The position numbers and the translations under genes are program-made. Below, one piece after another: positions 15,001-25,213 of a stretch of 64,000 nucleotides of DNA. Under the pieces are notes generated by a model. It was not told where the DNA came from. It did no database searches and saw only the letters and a program-made list of their open reading frames with translations. Numbering within the stretch: the stretch's first letter is position 1; the number at the start of each line of letters is the position of its first letter. Source of the stretch: Agriotes lineatus (Eukaryota > Arthropoda > Insecta > Coleoptera > Elateridae); contig CALNHX010005187.1 of the NCBI GenBank assembly GCA_940337035.1, forward strand, positions 47,871-111,870, given 5' to 3'.

Positions 15001-18000
15001 TTTGCAATTACTGTCTATTAATTAGAATATGTTACATACTGCTAGTAGCATTTTAAGGCCATTAAGGAGTCGCATTCAATCACCGAAATAGCGTACCTAA
15101 AAAAAATTTAATAGCGTTTCTACTATCGAAATGATATCCAAAACGTGTCACATCGTCCGCCAGAGCGTTTACAGGCTCTAGCATGCAATTTTGTCTACTT
15201 ATAAAACAGGATCTGCCATTCTGATGCATTTAAAATTAGTTTACAGCTGTTTCTGTACAATGTTTAGCTTTCTGCCATTACTGTCTATTAATTATAATAT
15301 GTTACGTACTGCTAGTAATATTTTGCAGCCATTAAGAAGTAGCATTCAATCACCGAAATAGCGTTACTAAAAAAAAATTTAAAAGCGTTTCTACTATCGA
15401 AATGATATCCAAAAAGTGTCAAAACGTCCGGCAGAACGTTTACAGGCTCTAGCATGCAATTTTGTCTACTTTTAAAACAGCAGGTGCCATTCTGATGCAT
15501 TTAAAATTAGTTTACAGCTGTTTCTGTACAATGTTTAGCATTCTGCAATTACTGTCTATTTATTAGAATATGTTACGTACCGCTAGTAGCATTTTGAGGC
15601 CATTAAGAAATCGCATTCAAACACCGAAATAGCGTTTCTACTATCGAAATAATATCCAAAACGTGTCAAATCGTCCGCCAGGACGTTTATAGGCTCTAGC
15701 ATGCAATTTTGTCTACTTATAAAACAGTAGGTGCAATTCTGATGCATTTAAAATTATTTTACAGTTGTTTCTGTACAATGTTTAGTATTCTGCAATAACT
15801 GTCTATTAATTATAATATGTTACGTACCGCTAGTAGCATTTTGAGGCCATTAAGAAGTCGCATTCAAACACCGAAATAGCTTTACTAAAAAAAAATTTTA
15901 CAGCGTTTCTACTATCGACAAGATATCCAAAACGTGTCAAATCGTCCGCCAGAGGGTTAACTGGCTCTAGCATGCCATTTTGTCTACTATTAAAACAGTA
16001 GGTGCCATTCTGATGCATTTAAAATTATTTTACAGTTGTTTCTGTACAATGTTTAGCATTCTGCAATTACTGTCTATTAATTATAATATGTTACGTACTG
16101 CTAGTAGCATTTTGAGGCCATTACGAAGTCGCATTCAAACACCGAAATAGCGTTACCTAAAAAAATTAATTTAAAATCGTTTCTACTATCGAAATGATAT
16201 CCAAAACGTGTTAAATCGTCCGCCAGAGCGTTTACAGGCTGTAGCATGCAATTTTGCCTACTTATAAAACAGTAGGTGCCATTCTGATGCATTTAAAATT
16301 AGTTTACAGTTGTTTCTGTACAATGTTTAGCATTCTGCCATTACTGTCTATTAATTATAATATGTTACCTACTGCTAGTAGCATTTTGCGGCCATTAAGA
16401 AGTCGCATTCAAACACCGAAATAGCGTTACTTAAAATTTTTTTTAAAGCGTTTCTACTATCGAAATGATATCCAAAACGTGTCAAATCGTCCGCCAGAGC
16501 GTTTACAGGCTCTAGCATGCAATTTTGTCGACTTATAAAACAGCAGGTGCCATTCTGATGCATTTAAAATTAGTTTACAGCTGTTTCTGTACAATGTTTA
16601 GCATTTTGCAATTACTGTCTATTAATTAGAATATGTTACATACTGCTAGTAGCATTTTGAGGCCATTAAGAAGTCGCATTCAATCACCGAAATAGCGTAC
16701 CTAAAAAAAAATTTAATAGCGTTTCTACTATCGAAATGATATCCAAAACGTGTCACATCGTCTGCCAGAGCGTTTACAGGCTCTAGCATGCAATTTTGTC
16801 TACTTATAAAACAGGATCTGCCATTCTGATGCATTTAAAATTAGTTTACAGCTGTTTCTGTACAATGTTTAGCTTTCTGCCATTACTGTCTATTAATTAT
16901 AATATGTTACGTACTGCTAGTAATATTTTGCAGCCATTAAGAAGTAGCATTCAATCACCGAAATAGCGTTACTTAAAAATTTTTTTAAAGCGTTTCTACT
17001 ATCGAAATGATATGCAAAACGTGTCAAATCGTCCGCCAGGGCGTTTACAGGCTCTAGCATGCAATTTTGTCTACTTATAAAACAGCAGGTGCCATTCTGA
17101 TGCATTTAAAATTAGTTTACAGCTGTTTCTGTACAATGTTTAGTATTCTGCAATAACTGTCTATTAATTATAATATGTTACGTACCGCTAGTAGCATTTT
17201 GAGGCCATTAAGAAGTCGCATTCAAACACCGAAATAGCTTTACTAAAAAAAATGTTTACAATGTTTCTACTATCGACAAGATATCCAAAACGTGTCAAAT
17301 CGTCCGCCAGAGGGTTTACTGGCTCTAGCATGCCATTTTGTCTACTATTAAAACAGTAGGTGCCATTCTGATGCATTTAAAATTATTTTACAGTTGTTTC
17401 TGTACAATGTTTAGCATTCTGCAATTACTGTCTATTAATTATAATATGTTACGTACTGCTAGTAGCATTTTGAGGCTATTACGAAGTCGCATTCAAACAC
17501 CGAAATAGCGTTACCTAAAAAAATTAATTTAAAATTGTTTCTACTATCGAAATGATATCCAAAACGTGTTAAATCGTCCGTCAGAGCGTTTACAGGCTGT
17601 AGCATGCAATTTTGCCTACTTATAAAACAGTAGGTGCCATTCTGATGCATTTAAAATTAGTTTACAGTTGTTTCTGTACAATATTGAGCATTCTGCCATT
17701 ACTGTCTATTAATTATAATATGTTACCTACTGCTAGTAGCATTTTGCGGCCATTAAGAAGTCGCATTCAAACACCGAAATAGCGTTACTTAAAAATTTTT
17801 TTAAAGCGTTTCTACTATCGAAATGATATCCAAAACGTGTCAAATCGTCCGCCAGGGCGTTTACAGGCTCTAGCATGCAATTTTGTCTACTTATAAAACA
17901 GCAGGTGCCATTCTGATGCATTTAAAATTAGTTTACAGCTGTTTCTGTACAATGTTTAGCTTTCTGCCATTACTGTCTATTAATTATAATATGTTACGTA

Positions 18001-21000
18001 CTGCTAGTAATATTTTGCAGCCATTAAGAAGTAGCATTCAATCACCGAAATAGCGTTACTTAAAATTTTTTTTAAAGCGTTTCTACTATCGAAATGATAT
18101 CCAAAACGTGTCAAATCGTCCGCCAGGGCGTTTACAGGCTCTAGCATGCAATTTTGTCTACTTATAAAACAGCAGGTGCCATTCTGATGCATTTAAAATT
18201 AGTTTACAGCTGTTTCTGTACAATGTTTAGCATTTTGCAATTACTGTCTATTAATTAGAATATGTTACATACTGCTAGTAGCATTTTGAGGCCATTAAGA
18301 AGTCGCATTCAATCACCGAAATAGCGTACCTAAAAAAAAATTTAATAGCGTTTCTACTATCGAAATGATATCCAAAACGTGTCACATCGTCCGCCAGAGC
18401 GTTTACAGGCTCTAGCATGCAATTTTGTCTACTTATAAAACAGGATCTGTCATTCTGATGCATTTAAAATTAGTTTACAGCTGTTTCTGTACAATGTTTA
18501 GCATTCTGCCATTACTGTCTATTAATTATAATATGTTACCTACTGCTAGTAGCATTTTGCGGCCATTAAGAAGTCGCATTCAAACACCGAAATAGCGTTA
18601 CTTAAAAATTTTTTAAAACCGTTTCTACTATCGAAATGATATCCAAAACGTGTCAAATCGTCCGCCAGGGCGTTTACAGGCTCTAGCATGCAATTTTGTC
18701 GACTTATAAAACAGCAGGTGCCATTCTGATGCATTTAAAATTAGTTTACAGCTGTTTCTGTACAATGTTTAGCATTTTGCAATTACTGTCTATTAATTAG
18801 AATATGTTACATACTGCTAGTAGCATTTTGAGGCCATTAAGAAGTCGCATTCAATCACCGAAATAGCGTACCTAAAAAAAAATTTAATAGCGTTTCTACT
18901 ATCGAAATGATATCCAAAACGTGTCACATCGTCCGCCAGAGCGTTTACAGGCTCTAGCATGCAATTTTGTCTACTTATAAAACAGGATCTGCCATTCTGA
19001 TGCATTTAAAATTAGTTGACAGCTGTTTCTGTACAATGTTTAGCATTCTGCCATTACTGTCTATTAATTATAATATGTTACCTACTGCTAGTAGCATTTT
19101 GCGGCCATTAAGAAGTCGCATTCAAACACCGAAATAGCGTTACTTAAAATTTTTTTTATAGCGTTTCTACTATCGAAATGATATCCAAAACGTGTCAAAT
19201 CGTCCGCCAGGGCGTTTACAGGCTCTAGCATGCAATTTTGTCTACTTATAAAACAGCAGGTGCCATTCTGATGCATTTAAAATTAGTTTACAGCTGTTTC
19301 TGTACAATGTTTAGCATTTTGCAATTACTGTCTATTAATTAGAATATGTTACATACTGCTAGTAGCATTTTGAGGCCATTAAGAAGTCGCATTCAATCAC
19401 CGAAATAGCGTACCTAAAAAAAATTTAATAGCGTTTCTACTATCGAAATGATATCCAAAACGTGTCACATCGTCCGCCAGAGCGTTTACAGGCTCTAGCA
19501 TGCAATTTTGTCTACTTATAAAACAGGATCTGCCATTCTGATGCATTTAAAATTAGTTTACAGCTGTTTCTGTACAATTTTTAGCTTTCTGTCATTACTG
19601 TCTATTAATTATAATATGTTACGTACTGCTAGTAATATTTTGCAGCCATTAAGAAGTAGCATTCAATCACCGAAATAGCGTTACTAAAAAAAAATTTAAT
19701 AGCGTTTCTACTATCGAAATGATATCCAAAACGTGTCACATCGTCCGCCAGAGCGTTTACAGGCTCTAGCATGCAATTTTGTCTACTTATAAAACAGGAT
19801 CTGCCATTCTGATGCATTTAAAATTAGTTGACAGCTGTTTCTGTACAATGTTTAGCATTCTGCCATTACTGTCTATTAATTATAATATGTTACCTACTGC
19901 TAGTAGCATTTTGCGGCCATTAAGAAGTCGCATTCAAACACCGAAATAGCGTTACTTAAAATTTTTTTTAAAGCGTTTCTACTATCGAAATGATATCCAA
20001 AACGTGTCAAATCGTCCGCCAGGGCGTTTACAGGCTCTAGCATGCAATTTTGTCTACTTATAAAACAGCAGGTGCCATTCTGATGCATTTAAAATTAGTT
20101 TACAGCTGTTTCTGTACAATGTTTAGCATTTTGCAATTACTGTCTATTAATTAGAATATGTTACATACTGCTAGTAGCATTTTGAGGCCATTAAGAAGTC
20201 GCATTCAATCACCGAAATAGCGTACCTAAAAAAAAATTTAATAGCGTTTCTACTATCGAAATGATATCCAAAACGTGTCACATCGTCCGCCAGAGCGTTT
20301 ACAGGCTCTAGCATGCAATTTTGTCTACTTATAAAACAGGATCTGCCATTCTGATGCATTTAAAATTAGTTTACAGCTGTTTCTGTACAATGTTTAGCTT
20401 TCTGCCATTACTGTCTATTAATTATAATATGTTACGTACTGCTAGTAATATTTTGCAGCCATTAAGAAGTAGCATTCAATCACCGAAATAGCGTTACTTA
20501 AAATTTTTTTTAAAGCGTTTCTACTATCGAAATGATATGCAAAACGTGTCAAATCGTCCGCCAGGGCGTTTACAGGCTCTAGCATTCAATTTTGTCTACT
20601 TATAAAACAGCAGGTGCCATTCTGATGCATTTAAAATTAGTTTACAGCTGTTTCTGTACAATGTTTAGCATTCTGCCATTACTGTCTATTAATTATAATA
20701 TGTTACCTACTGCTAGTAGCATATTGCGGCCATTAAGAAGTCGCATTCAAACACCGAAATAGCGTTACTTAAATTTTTTTTTAAAGCGTTTCTACTATCG
20801 AAATGATATCCAAAACGTGTCAAATCGTCCGCCAGGGCGTTTACAGGCTCTAGCATGCAATTTTGTCTACTTATAAAACAGGATCTGCCATTCTGATGCA
20901 TTTAAAATTAGTTTACAGCTGTTTCTGTACAATGTTTAGCATTCTGCCATTACTGTCTATTAATTATAATATGTTACCTACTGCTAGTAGCATTTTGCGG

Positions 21001-22301
21001 CCATTAAGAAGTCGCATTCAAACACCGAAATAGCGTTACTTAAAATTTTTTTTAAAGCGTTTCTACTATCGAAATGATATCCAAAACGTGTCAAATCGTC
21101 CGCCAGAGCGTTTACAGGCTCTAGCATGCAATTTTGTCTACTTATAAAACAGGATCTGCCATTCTGATGCATTTAAAATTAGTTTACAGCTGTTTCTGTA
21201 CAATGTTTAGCATTCTGCCATTACTGTCTATTAATTATAATATGTTACCTACTGCTAGTAGCATATTGCGGCCATTAAGAAGTCGCATTCAAACACCGAA
21301 ATTGCGTTACTTAAAAATTTTTGTAAAGCGTTTCTACTATCAAAATGATATCCAAAACGTGTCAAATCGTCCGCCAGGGCGTTTACAGGCTCTAGCATGC
21401 AATTTTGTCTACTTATAAAACAGGATCTGCCATTCTGATGCATTTAACATTAGTTTACAGCTGTTTCTGTACAATGTTTAGCATTCTGCCATTACTGTCT
21501 ATTAATTATAATATGTTACCTACTGCTAGTAGCATATTGCGGCCATTAAGAAGTCGCATTCAAACACCGAAATAGCGTTACTTAAAATTTTTTTTAAAGC
21601 GTTTCTACTATCGAAATGATATCCAAAACGTGTCAAATCGTCCGCCAGGGCGTTTACAGGCTCTAGCATGCAATTTTGTCTACTTATAAAACAGCAGGTG
21701 CCATTCTGATGCATTTAAAATTAGTTTACAGCTGTTTCTGTACAATGTTTAGCATTTTGCAATTACTGTCTATTAATTAGAATATGTTACATACTGCTAG
21801 TAGCATTTTGAGGCCATTAAGAAGTCGCATTCAATCACCGAAATAGCGTACCTAAAAAAAAATTTAATAGCGTTTCTACTATCGAAATGATATCCAAAAC
21901 GTGTCACATCGTCCGCCAGAGCGTTTACAGGCTCTAGCATGCAATTTTGTCTACTTATAAAACAGGATCTGCCATTCTGATGCATTTAAAATTAGTTTAC
22001 AGCTGTTTCTGTACAATGTTTAGCATTTTGCAATTACTGTCTATTAATTAGAATATGTTACATACTGCTAGTAGCATTTTGAGGCCATTAAGAAGTCGCA
22101 TTCAATCACCGAAATAGCGTACCTAAAAAAAATTTAATAGCGTTTCTACTATCGAAATGATATCCAAAACGTGTCACATCGTCCGCCAGAGTGTTTACAG
22201 GCTCTAGCATGCAATTTTGTCTACTTATAAAACAGGATCTGTCATTCTGATGCATTTAAAATTAGTTTACAGCTGTTTCTGTACAATGTTTAGCATTCTG
22301 C
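1..22301. repeat. 271-bp satellite array with higher-order repeats
   Basis: The block is about 82 head-to-tail copies of a 271-bp AT-rich monomer. Recurrent variants are a 274-bp form and a 247-bp form that has lost the homopolymer A/T segment. Variants recur in a fixed order: one type starts at about 9140, 10745 and 12350 (1,605-bp spacing, five near-full monomers plus a 247-bp one), and again at 4303 and 5908. A longer block at about 6.7-10.7 kb recurs 6,171-6,172 bp downstream. Most monomers keep a 62-codon minus-strand open frame, but variants differ by many amino-acid changes and several monomers lack it, so I do not call it a gene. The array is cut inside a monomer at 22,301 by the Maverick end. 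A centromeric or heterochromatic location is possible but not shown. Confidence 0.97.
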
Positions 22302-22439
22302 AGTAGAGGGAAGTGGATGGTTCTGGAACCTCCCCCCACCACTTGACCTTGAGTTCAAGGCCAAGGCCACGTTCAATCCCAAGGTCACATGCAAGGCGAG
22401 GCCACGTGCAAGCCCAAGGTCATGTTCGAAGCGAGGCCA
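22302..22439 (+). repeat. Left terminal inverted repeat of the Maverick
   Basis: These 138 bp match the reverse complement of 43979-44116 with two differences (an A/G change near 22346 and a C/T change near 22428). An extra C at 22301 is also mirrored by G at 44117, but that C equally fits the satellite. The 5' AG start is typical of Polinton ends. The arm is dense in YCAAGGYCA motifs. Confidence 0.96.
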
Positions 22440-22513
22440 CGTTCGGAGCGAGGCCACGTTCAAGGTCAAACCCGCGTTCGAGGTTGAGGCTACTTTAAAA
22501 AAATTCAAGGTCA
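22340..22513. promoter_or_regulatory. Cluster of FTZ-F1/ERR-type nuclear receptor motifs
   Basis: Seven matches to YCAAGGYCA occur in 170 bp, starting at 22344 (reverse), 22355, 22361, 22379, 22414, 22460 and 22505. The right TIR mirrors most of them (43996, 44031, 44049, 44055, 44066). A further exact TCAAGGTCA is at 23743-23751, just upstream of the TATA box of the BIR gene, and TCAAGGTCG is at 25105. YCAAGGYCR is the known binding consensus of FTZ-F1/NR5 receptors, and ERR binds a close variant. Binding here is inference. Confidence 0.5.
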
Positions 22514-22588
22514 AGATCGCGTTTACGGCCAAGGGCATAGAAAGAGTTAAGTAGTGCTTAGAACAGACTGCGCTTAACATATTTATTT

Positions 22589-22594
22589 AAAAAA
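22589..22594 (-). terminator. RNA polymerase III T6 terminator
   Basis: Six T residues on the minus strand lie immediately after the hairpin. A run of four or more T is the standard Pol III stop. The predicted transcript is about 134 nt (22722 to 22589). Confidence 0.55.
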
Positions 22595-22633
22595 TTAGGC
22601 ATGAAGTAAACGCCTAGGATACTTCATGTCTAA
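22595..22633 (-). ncRNA. Hairpin downstream of the tRNA-like gene
   Basis: On the minus strand, five bases after the tRNA-like 3' end, a 14-position stem folds with one A-C mismatch (9 bp CATGAAGTA/TACTTCATG plus 4 bp TTAG/CTAA) around an 11-nt loop. The 3' side of the stem runs straight into a T6 run. This would sit on the same Pol III transcript as the tRNA-like gene. Confidence 0.5.
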
Positions 22634-22638
22634 ATTAT

Positions 22639-22722
22639 GACTCGACTAGGATTCGAACCTAGGTCTCCCTGTATATCCGCAATCCGCAGCCGAGGGTATC
22701 TTTACCTCTAGACCATCGAGTC
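22639..22722 (-). tRNA. tRNA-like gene with degenerate anticodon arm
   Basis: This 84-nt minus-strand sequence has a perfect 7-bp acceptor stem (GACTCGA with TCGAGTC). Its A box (TGGTCTAGAGG, 22705-22715) and B box (GGTTCGAATCC, 22649-22659) fit consensus, and its T stem CTAGG/CCTAG is perfect. The anticodon arm is abnormal: between CCCTC and CAGGG lie 20 nt containing a direct duplication of TGCGGAT, and I cannot place U33 and an anticodon. It may carry an odd intron, be a pseudo-tRNA, or serve mainly as an internal RNA polymerase III promoter. A hairpin and a T6 run follow directly. Confidence 0.7.
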
Positions 22723-22836
22723 GGATAGAAGATTTGGTTACTCATCCAGAGCACCTTCGTAGAGTGAAAGATACACATAATTTAATAAAAAAAGTTATAT
22801 TTAAGACGCACATACAAAGAGTAATTACAGTAGTGG

Positions 22837-23313
22837 CTAGACTAAATGATTATAATACCAACAGATTAAGAAATACGTTACAGACATACACATTAGAGCG
22901 AATAAAATAGTGCTTAAAACAATAGTAGATATACAGCAGGAATTATCCGCGGGCGAGAGCAGCTTCTTCAAGACATCAGGTTTATTTTTTAGCAAAATCG
23001 TTTGCCAATTCGTATCTACCGCATATGAAGGGAAATGGTATTTTATCTTGAACGTTAAAACGTTATGTTCAGTAAAGTTGTTCACTTGTATTTTAAAAAC
23101 GGAAATAGTTGTCAAGGAACTGGTATCCATTTTACGCCACGTCACGTTGTGCACTCCATCATTGTAGGCGAAAGAAGCTGAACTGCACCGCGGCGGTTGA
23201 AGGACGTAGAGAATCCCATCATGAACTGCAGCGAGAGCAACCAAAAATTGTATTGGTAGCATGTTCAACAAGTCGATGGCAACTAGTGAATGGTTTGGCG
23301 CCGCACTTTGCAT
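22837..23313 (-). CDS. Small membrane glycoprotein, hypothetical
   Basis: The product is 158 aa and I do not recognise the family. A hydrophobic segment near residues 15-38 resembles a signal peptide or anchor. Two N-glycosylation sequons (NVT about 56, NFT about 79) lie in the middle domain. A strongly hydrophobic stretch at about 128-150 close to the C-terminus looks like a transmembrane helix with a short tail. It would therefore be a type I-like membrane protein. The ATG at 23313 overlaps the stop of the upstream BIR gene as TGATG, which suggests translation by termination-reinitiation. A GTG three bases earlier is not needed. The gene lies in the left arm with accessory genes, so a role in envelope or host interaction is possible but unproven. 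Confidence 0.65.
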   Translation of the reverse strand: MQSAAPNHSLVAIDLLNMLPIQFLVALAAVHDGILYVLQPPRCSSASFAYNDGVHNVTWRKMDTSSLTTISVFKIQVNNFTEHNVLTFKIKYHFPSYAVDTNWQTILLKNKPDVLKKLLSPADNSCCISTIVLSTILFALMCMSVTYFLICWYYNHLV

Positions 23314-23693
23314 CACTTATGACAACAGCAACCTTTTGTTTTGTCGGCCGCACCCGTTCCATTGTTGCCAGCCACATCTACTCCTGGGGAAACATGCAAC
23401 GCATCGAAAAGTTGATAAGTCAAGTCTTCGATGGTTTGTAATTGCTGGTAGACCTTGGCAATTTTGCAGTTGGGTGACCAACGGAGGTGTTCAGATAGGG
23501 GTTTGTCATTGCGCTCCCAACCAGAAATTTGAACTCCGCAGTAGAAACACTGTACACAATTAATCGTGTCGCTGATGCAAAAGAAACCGGCATTTGCTAG
23601 CGATTCTGGAGTTTGACCTCGACTCCAATCGCCGAATGTTCGTAGCCGTTTGGAGTAGCTCCCAAATTCTGGATATCGTGCTTCTGAGCTCAT
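23313..23693 (-). CDS. Single-BIR, IAP-like protein
   Basis: This 126-aa protein has one complete BIR (baculovirus IAP repeat) at about residues 15-80. The zinc ligands are in canonical spacing: C49, C52, H69, C76 (CX2C, 16 residues, H, six residues, C), with the RLRTF start, the AGFF segment and the EH-x6-C end. There is no RING domain, so it is more like a small viral or Survivin-type BIR protein than a ubiquitin ligase IAP. The C-terminal tail ends in a Cys cluster. BIR proteins bind caspases or IAP antagonists, or act in division, so an anti-apoptotic role is likely but inferred. A TATAAAGC box (23726-23733, minus) and a TCAAGGTCA site lie just upstream. The stop overlaps the next gene start. 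Confidence 0.9.
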   Translation of the reverse strand: MSSEARYPEFGSYSKRLRTFGDWSRGQTPESLANAGFFCISDTINCVQCFYCGVQISGWERNDKPLSEHLRWSPNCKIAKVYQQLQTIEDLTYQLFDALHVSPGVDVAGNNGTGAADKTKGCCCHK

Positions 23694-23725
23694 GATGGCA
23701 ACTAACTACGCACACGTTTGTGAAA

Positions 23726-23751
23726 GCTTTATATTCTACAATTCAAGGTCA
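23726..23751 (-). promoter_or_regulatory. Promoter of the BIR/glycoprotein pair
   Basis: On the minus strand TATAAAGC lies about 33 bp upstream of the BIR ATG. A TCAAGGTCA nuclear-receptor type motif lies at 23743-23751, directly upstream of the TATA. The 5' UTR would be very short. Confidence 0.5.
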
Positions 23752-23804
23752 CAATCTCGAAACTTTAAAATAAAACCACAGAAATATTTCTAAAATATAT
23801 TTAT

Positions 23805-24098
23805 TTATTTCCAAGTATAAGTTATATATGTAACTTCCCCATCCTCCAGTAGGCCTAGGTACCGGTCCACTGGCTTGAAGATGTTGGTCTGCCACCACAC
23901 AGCTGACGATCCGTCGAAGACTGCAGGCCACGTCCGTAAGGTGGTCGTCTCCGCTAGGGTCTCTCCTTGTAGGTTCAAGGCGTACTCCATTGTGACCACT
24001 GCCTGGAGAGACCGTTGAGAGGATGCTGGAGGGCAACTAGCCAAAAACCGGCGAAAATGACGGTAAAATTGTTCTGCATTCTTAAAGTTAGTTGCCAT
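23805..24098 (-). CDS. Small WW-motif protein, paralogue 1 (unknown function)
   Basis: The 97-aa product is clearly homologous to the divergently transcribed 103-aa protein at 24267-24578. Shared landmarks are FY-x2-F near the N-terminus, LQA-VT, LRT-P, a WW pair, R-x-L and the C-terminal DG-V-YITY-W. I do not recognise the family, and see no signal peptide or membrane segment. The start is supported by a TATATTAAG box and a CAGTC initiator on the minus strand (24166 and about 24140). A short cytosolic or nuclear accessory protein is the most that can be said. Confidence 0.65.
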   Translation of the reverse strand: MATNFKNAEQFYRHFRRFLASCPPASSQRSLQAVVTMEYALNLQGETLAETTTLRTWPAVFDGSSAVWWQTNIFKPVDRYLGLLEDGEVTYITYTWK

Positions 24099-24266
24099 AG
24101 CTGCTTGATGATTATGGTAGGTGCTGGAGGATTATGATGACTGTTACAGAAAACAGGCAACTTAATATAGGAGCGTAGTCAAGGATGGGAACGTAGAAGG
24201 TCAAGGGTCTTACCTTGAGATTCACATATAAAGCGTAACGTTTTTCCACCACGGCTACCAGTCATC
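24099..24266. promoter_or_regulatory. Divergent promoter of the WW-motif pair
   Basis: This 168-bp spacer has a TATATTAAG on the minus strand near 24166 followed by CAGTC, and a CATATAAAGC on the plus strand at about 24224 followed by ACCAGTCATC at 24257-24266. Each gene thus has a TATA 25-35 bp from a CAGTC initiator. The similarity suggests the promoter was copied along with the gene. Confidence 0.55.
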
Positions 24267-24578
24267 ATGCCTGATATTGTTGTTGATGCGCTCTTTGAAG
24301 ATGCTCCCACATTTTACAAGGAGTTTGAATACTTCATCACCTCCGAACCGAGACCTCCATCAGCTCGTCAACTCCAGGCTGCCGTAACAATAGACTATTC
24401 CATGAGTCTTGGAAGCGAGCGCCTATGGCAGTCGACCCTCCTGAGGACGCTACCCACCACATACGAGGGTGACCCATTCCTGTGGTGGCGGCGGCATGTA
24501 GAGGTCCCCATCCAGCGCTTTCTCGCTCGGCTAACAGATGGGGATGTAGTGTATATTACTTATTGTTGGCTTAATTAA
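24267..24578 (+). CDS. Small WW-motif protein, paralogue 2 (unknown function)
   Basis: This 103-aa protein is the divergent partner of 23805-24098. It keeps the FY-x2-F, LQAAVT, LRT-P, WW and DGDV-YITY-W landmarks, with a longer acidic N-terminus. The ATG sits a few bases after a CAGTC initiator, giving an almost leaderless mRNA. Conservation between diverged copies supports both as real genes, since random open frames would not retain the same motifs. The function is unknown. Confidence 0.65.
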   Translation: MPDIVVDALFEDAPTFYKEFEYFITSEPRPPSARQLQAAVTIDYSMSLGSERLWQSTLLRTLPTTYEGDPFLWWRRHVEVPIQRFLARLTDGDVVYITYCWLN

Positions 24579-24697
24579 ATATATGTATATAAAGGGGTCT
24601 GTGTTTTATTGCACTCCTAGCGACGTCTATGATTATTGATATTTTATAAGTAGAAGCCCACGCTTTCAGTATTCATATCCAGTTCGACGCTTGAGCA

Positions 24698-25096
24698 ATG
24701 CCTATCGATAAATTTGGTAAACATATGCATGCGAATTCCACATCACACCCGCAGGTGTTTGTGGTTGAAGAGCTAAGCGAGCCTTTATATTATGAACGAG
24801 ATTTACAACTAGTATCCATTGCCGTCAATGATGATAGATGGTACATCCTAGCGCATGGTGACATCGAATATACTATTCCCTTCCGTGAAGCTGAAATAAC
24901 AAACGTCTTACTTTATCCCGAAAATACCGAAATTTATATCAACAGGTTGGGGTCATATAAATTACAGGAAATGATCGGGAAGACATTAAAAAAGGGTGAT
25001 ATGCTAAAATTTTGGGCAGTCAAGCCAAATATGTTATATGTGGAATTTCAACTCAAGGTTCCCATAATTGTTGAGTCCAAAAAAGTAGTGCAGTAA
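24698..25096 (+). CDS. MPIDKFG-motif protein, copy 1
   Basis: The 132-aa product starts MPIDKFGKH and is a paralogue of the protein at 32493-32888. They share the N-terminal MPIDKFG tag, a central beta-rich part, and a C-terminal GKTL-x-(R/K)GD-x-LKF-x motif followed by two strands. I recall this N-terminal motif from arthropod Polintons, but know no assigned function. A short invariant N-terminal peptide on a variable beta domain is the layout of capsid-attached spikes or fibres such as adenovirus fibre, so a virion appendage is a fair guess only. TTTTATAAG at about 24641 and TCAGT at 24665-24669 give a promoter. Confidence 0.7.
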   Translation: MPIDKFGKHMHANSTSHPQVFVVEELSEPLYYERDLQLVSIAVNDDRWYILAHGDIEYTIPFREAEITNVLLYPENTEIYINRLGSYKLQEMIGKTLKKGDMLKFWAVKPNMLYVEFQLKVPIIVESKKVVQ

Positions 25097-25213
25097 ACAT
25101 GACTTCAAGGTCGCGTTTACGGTCACCTCCTACCACATATAACCTTGGAAATGTGAAAATAAAAGCGCGTAGAAGAGTCGGCAAGGGTAGTAGCATCCGA
25201 TAGTCGTGCAGAA

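Noticed and set aside
21134..21418. 94-codon plus-strand open frame in the satellite
   Set aside because: It crosses a monomer boundary and exists only because one monomer lost a stop. There is no support.
255..21985. Sixty or more nearly identical 62-63 codon minus-strand open frames
   Set aside because: They recur with the satellite period, vary mostly by amino-acid-changing differences and are missing from several monomers. They are a by-product of the monomer sequence.
1..22301. CRISPR-like array
   Set aside because: The repeats are contiguous 271-bp monomers without spacers, in a eukaryotic genome.
22313..22580. Open frames over the left TIR on both strands
   Set aside because: The sequence is repetitive CAAGG-rich TIR. 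The frames show no protein features and are not kept in the right TIR.
22837..23316. GTG start for the glycoprotein gene
   Set aside because: The ATG directly after it, overlapping the upstream stop, is the natural start.
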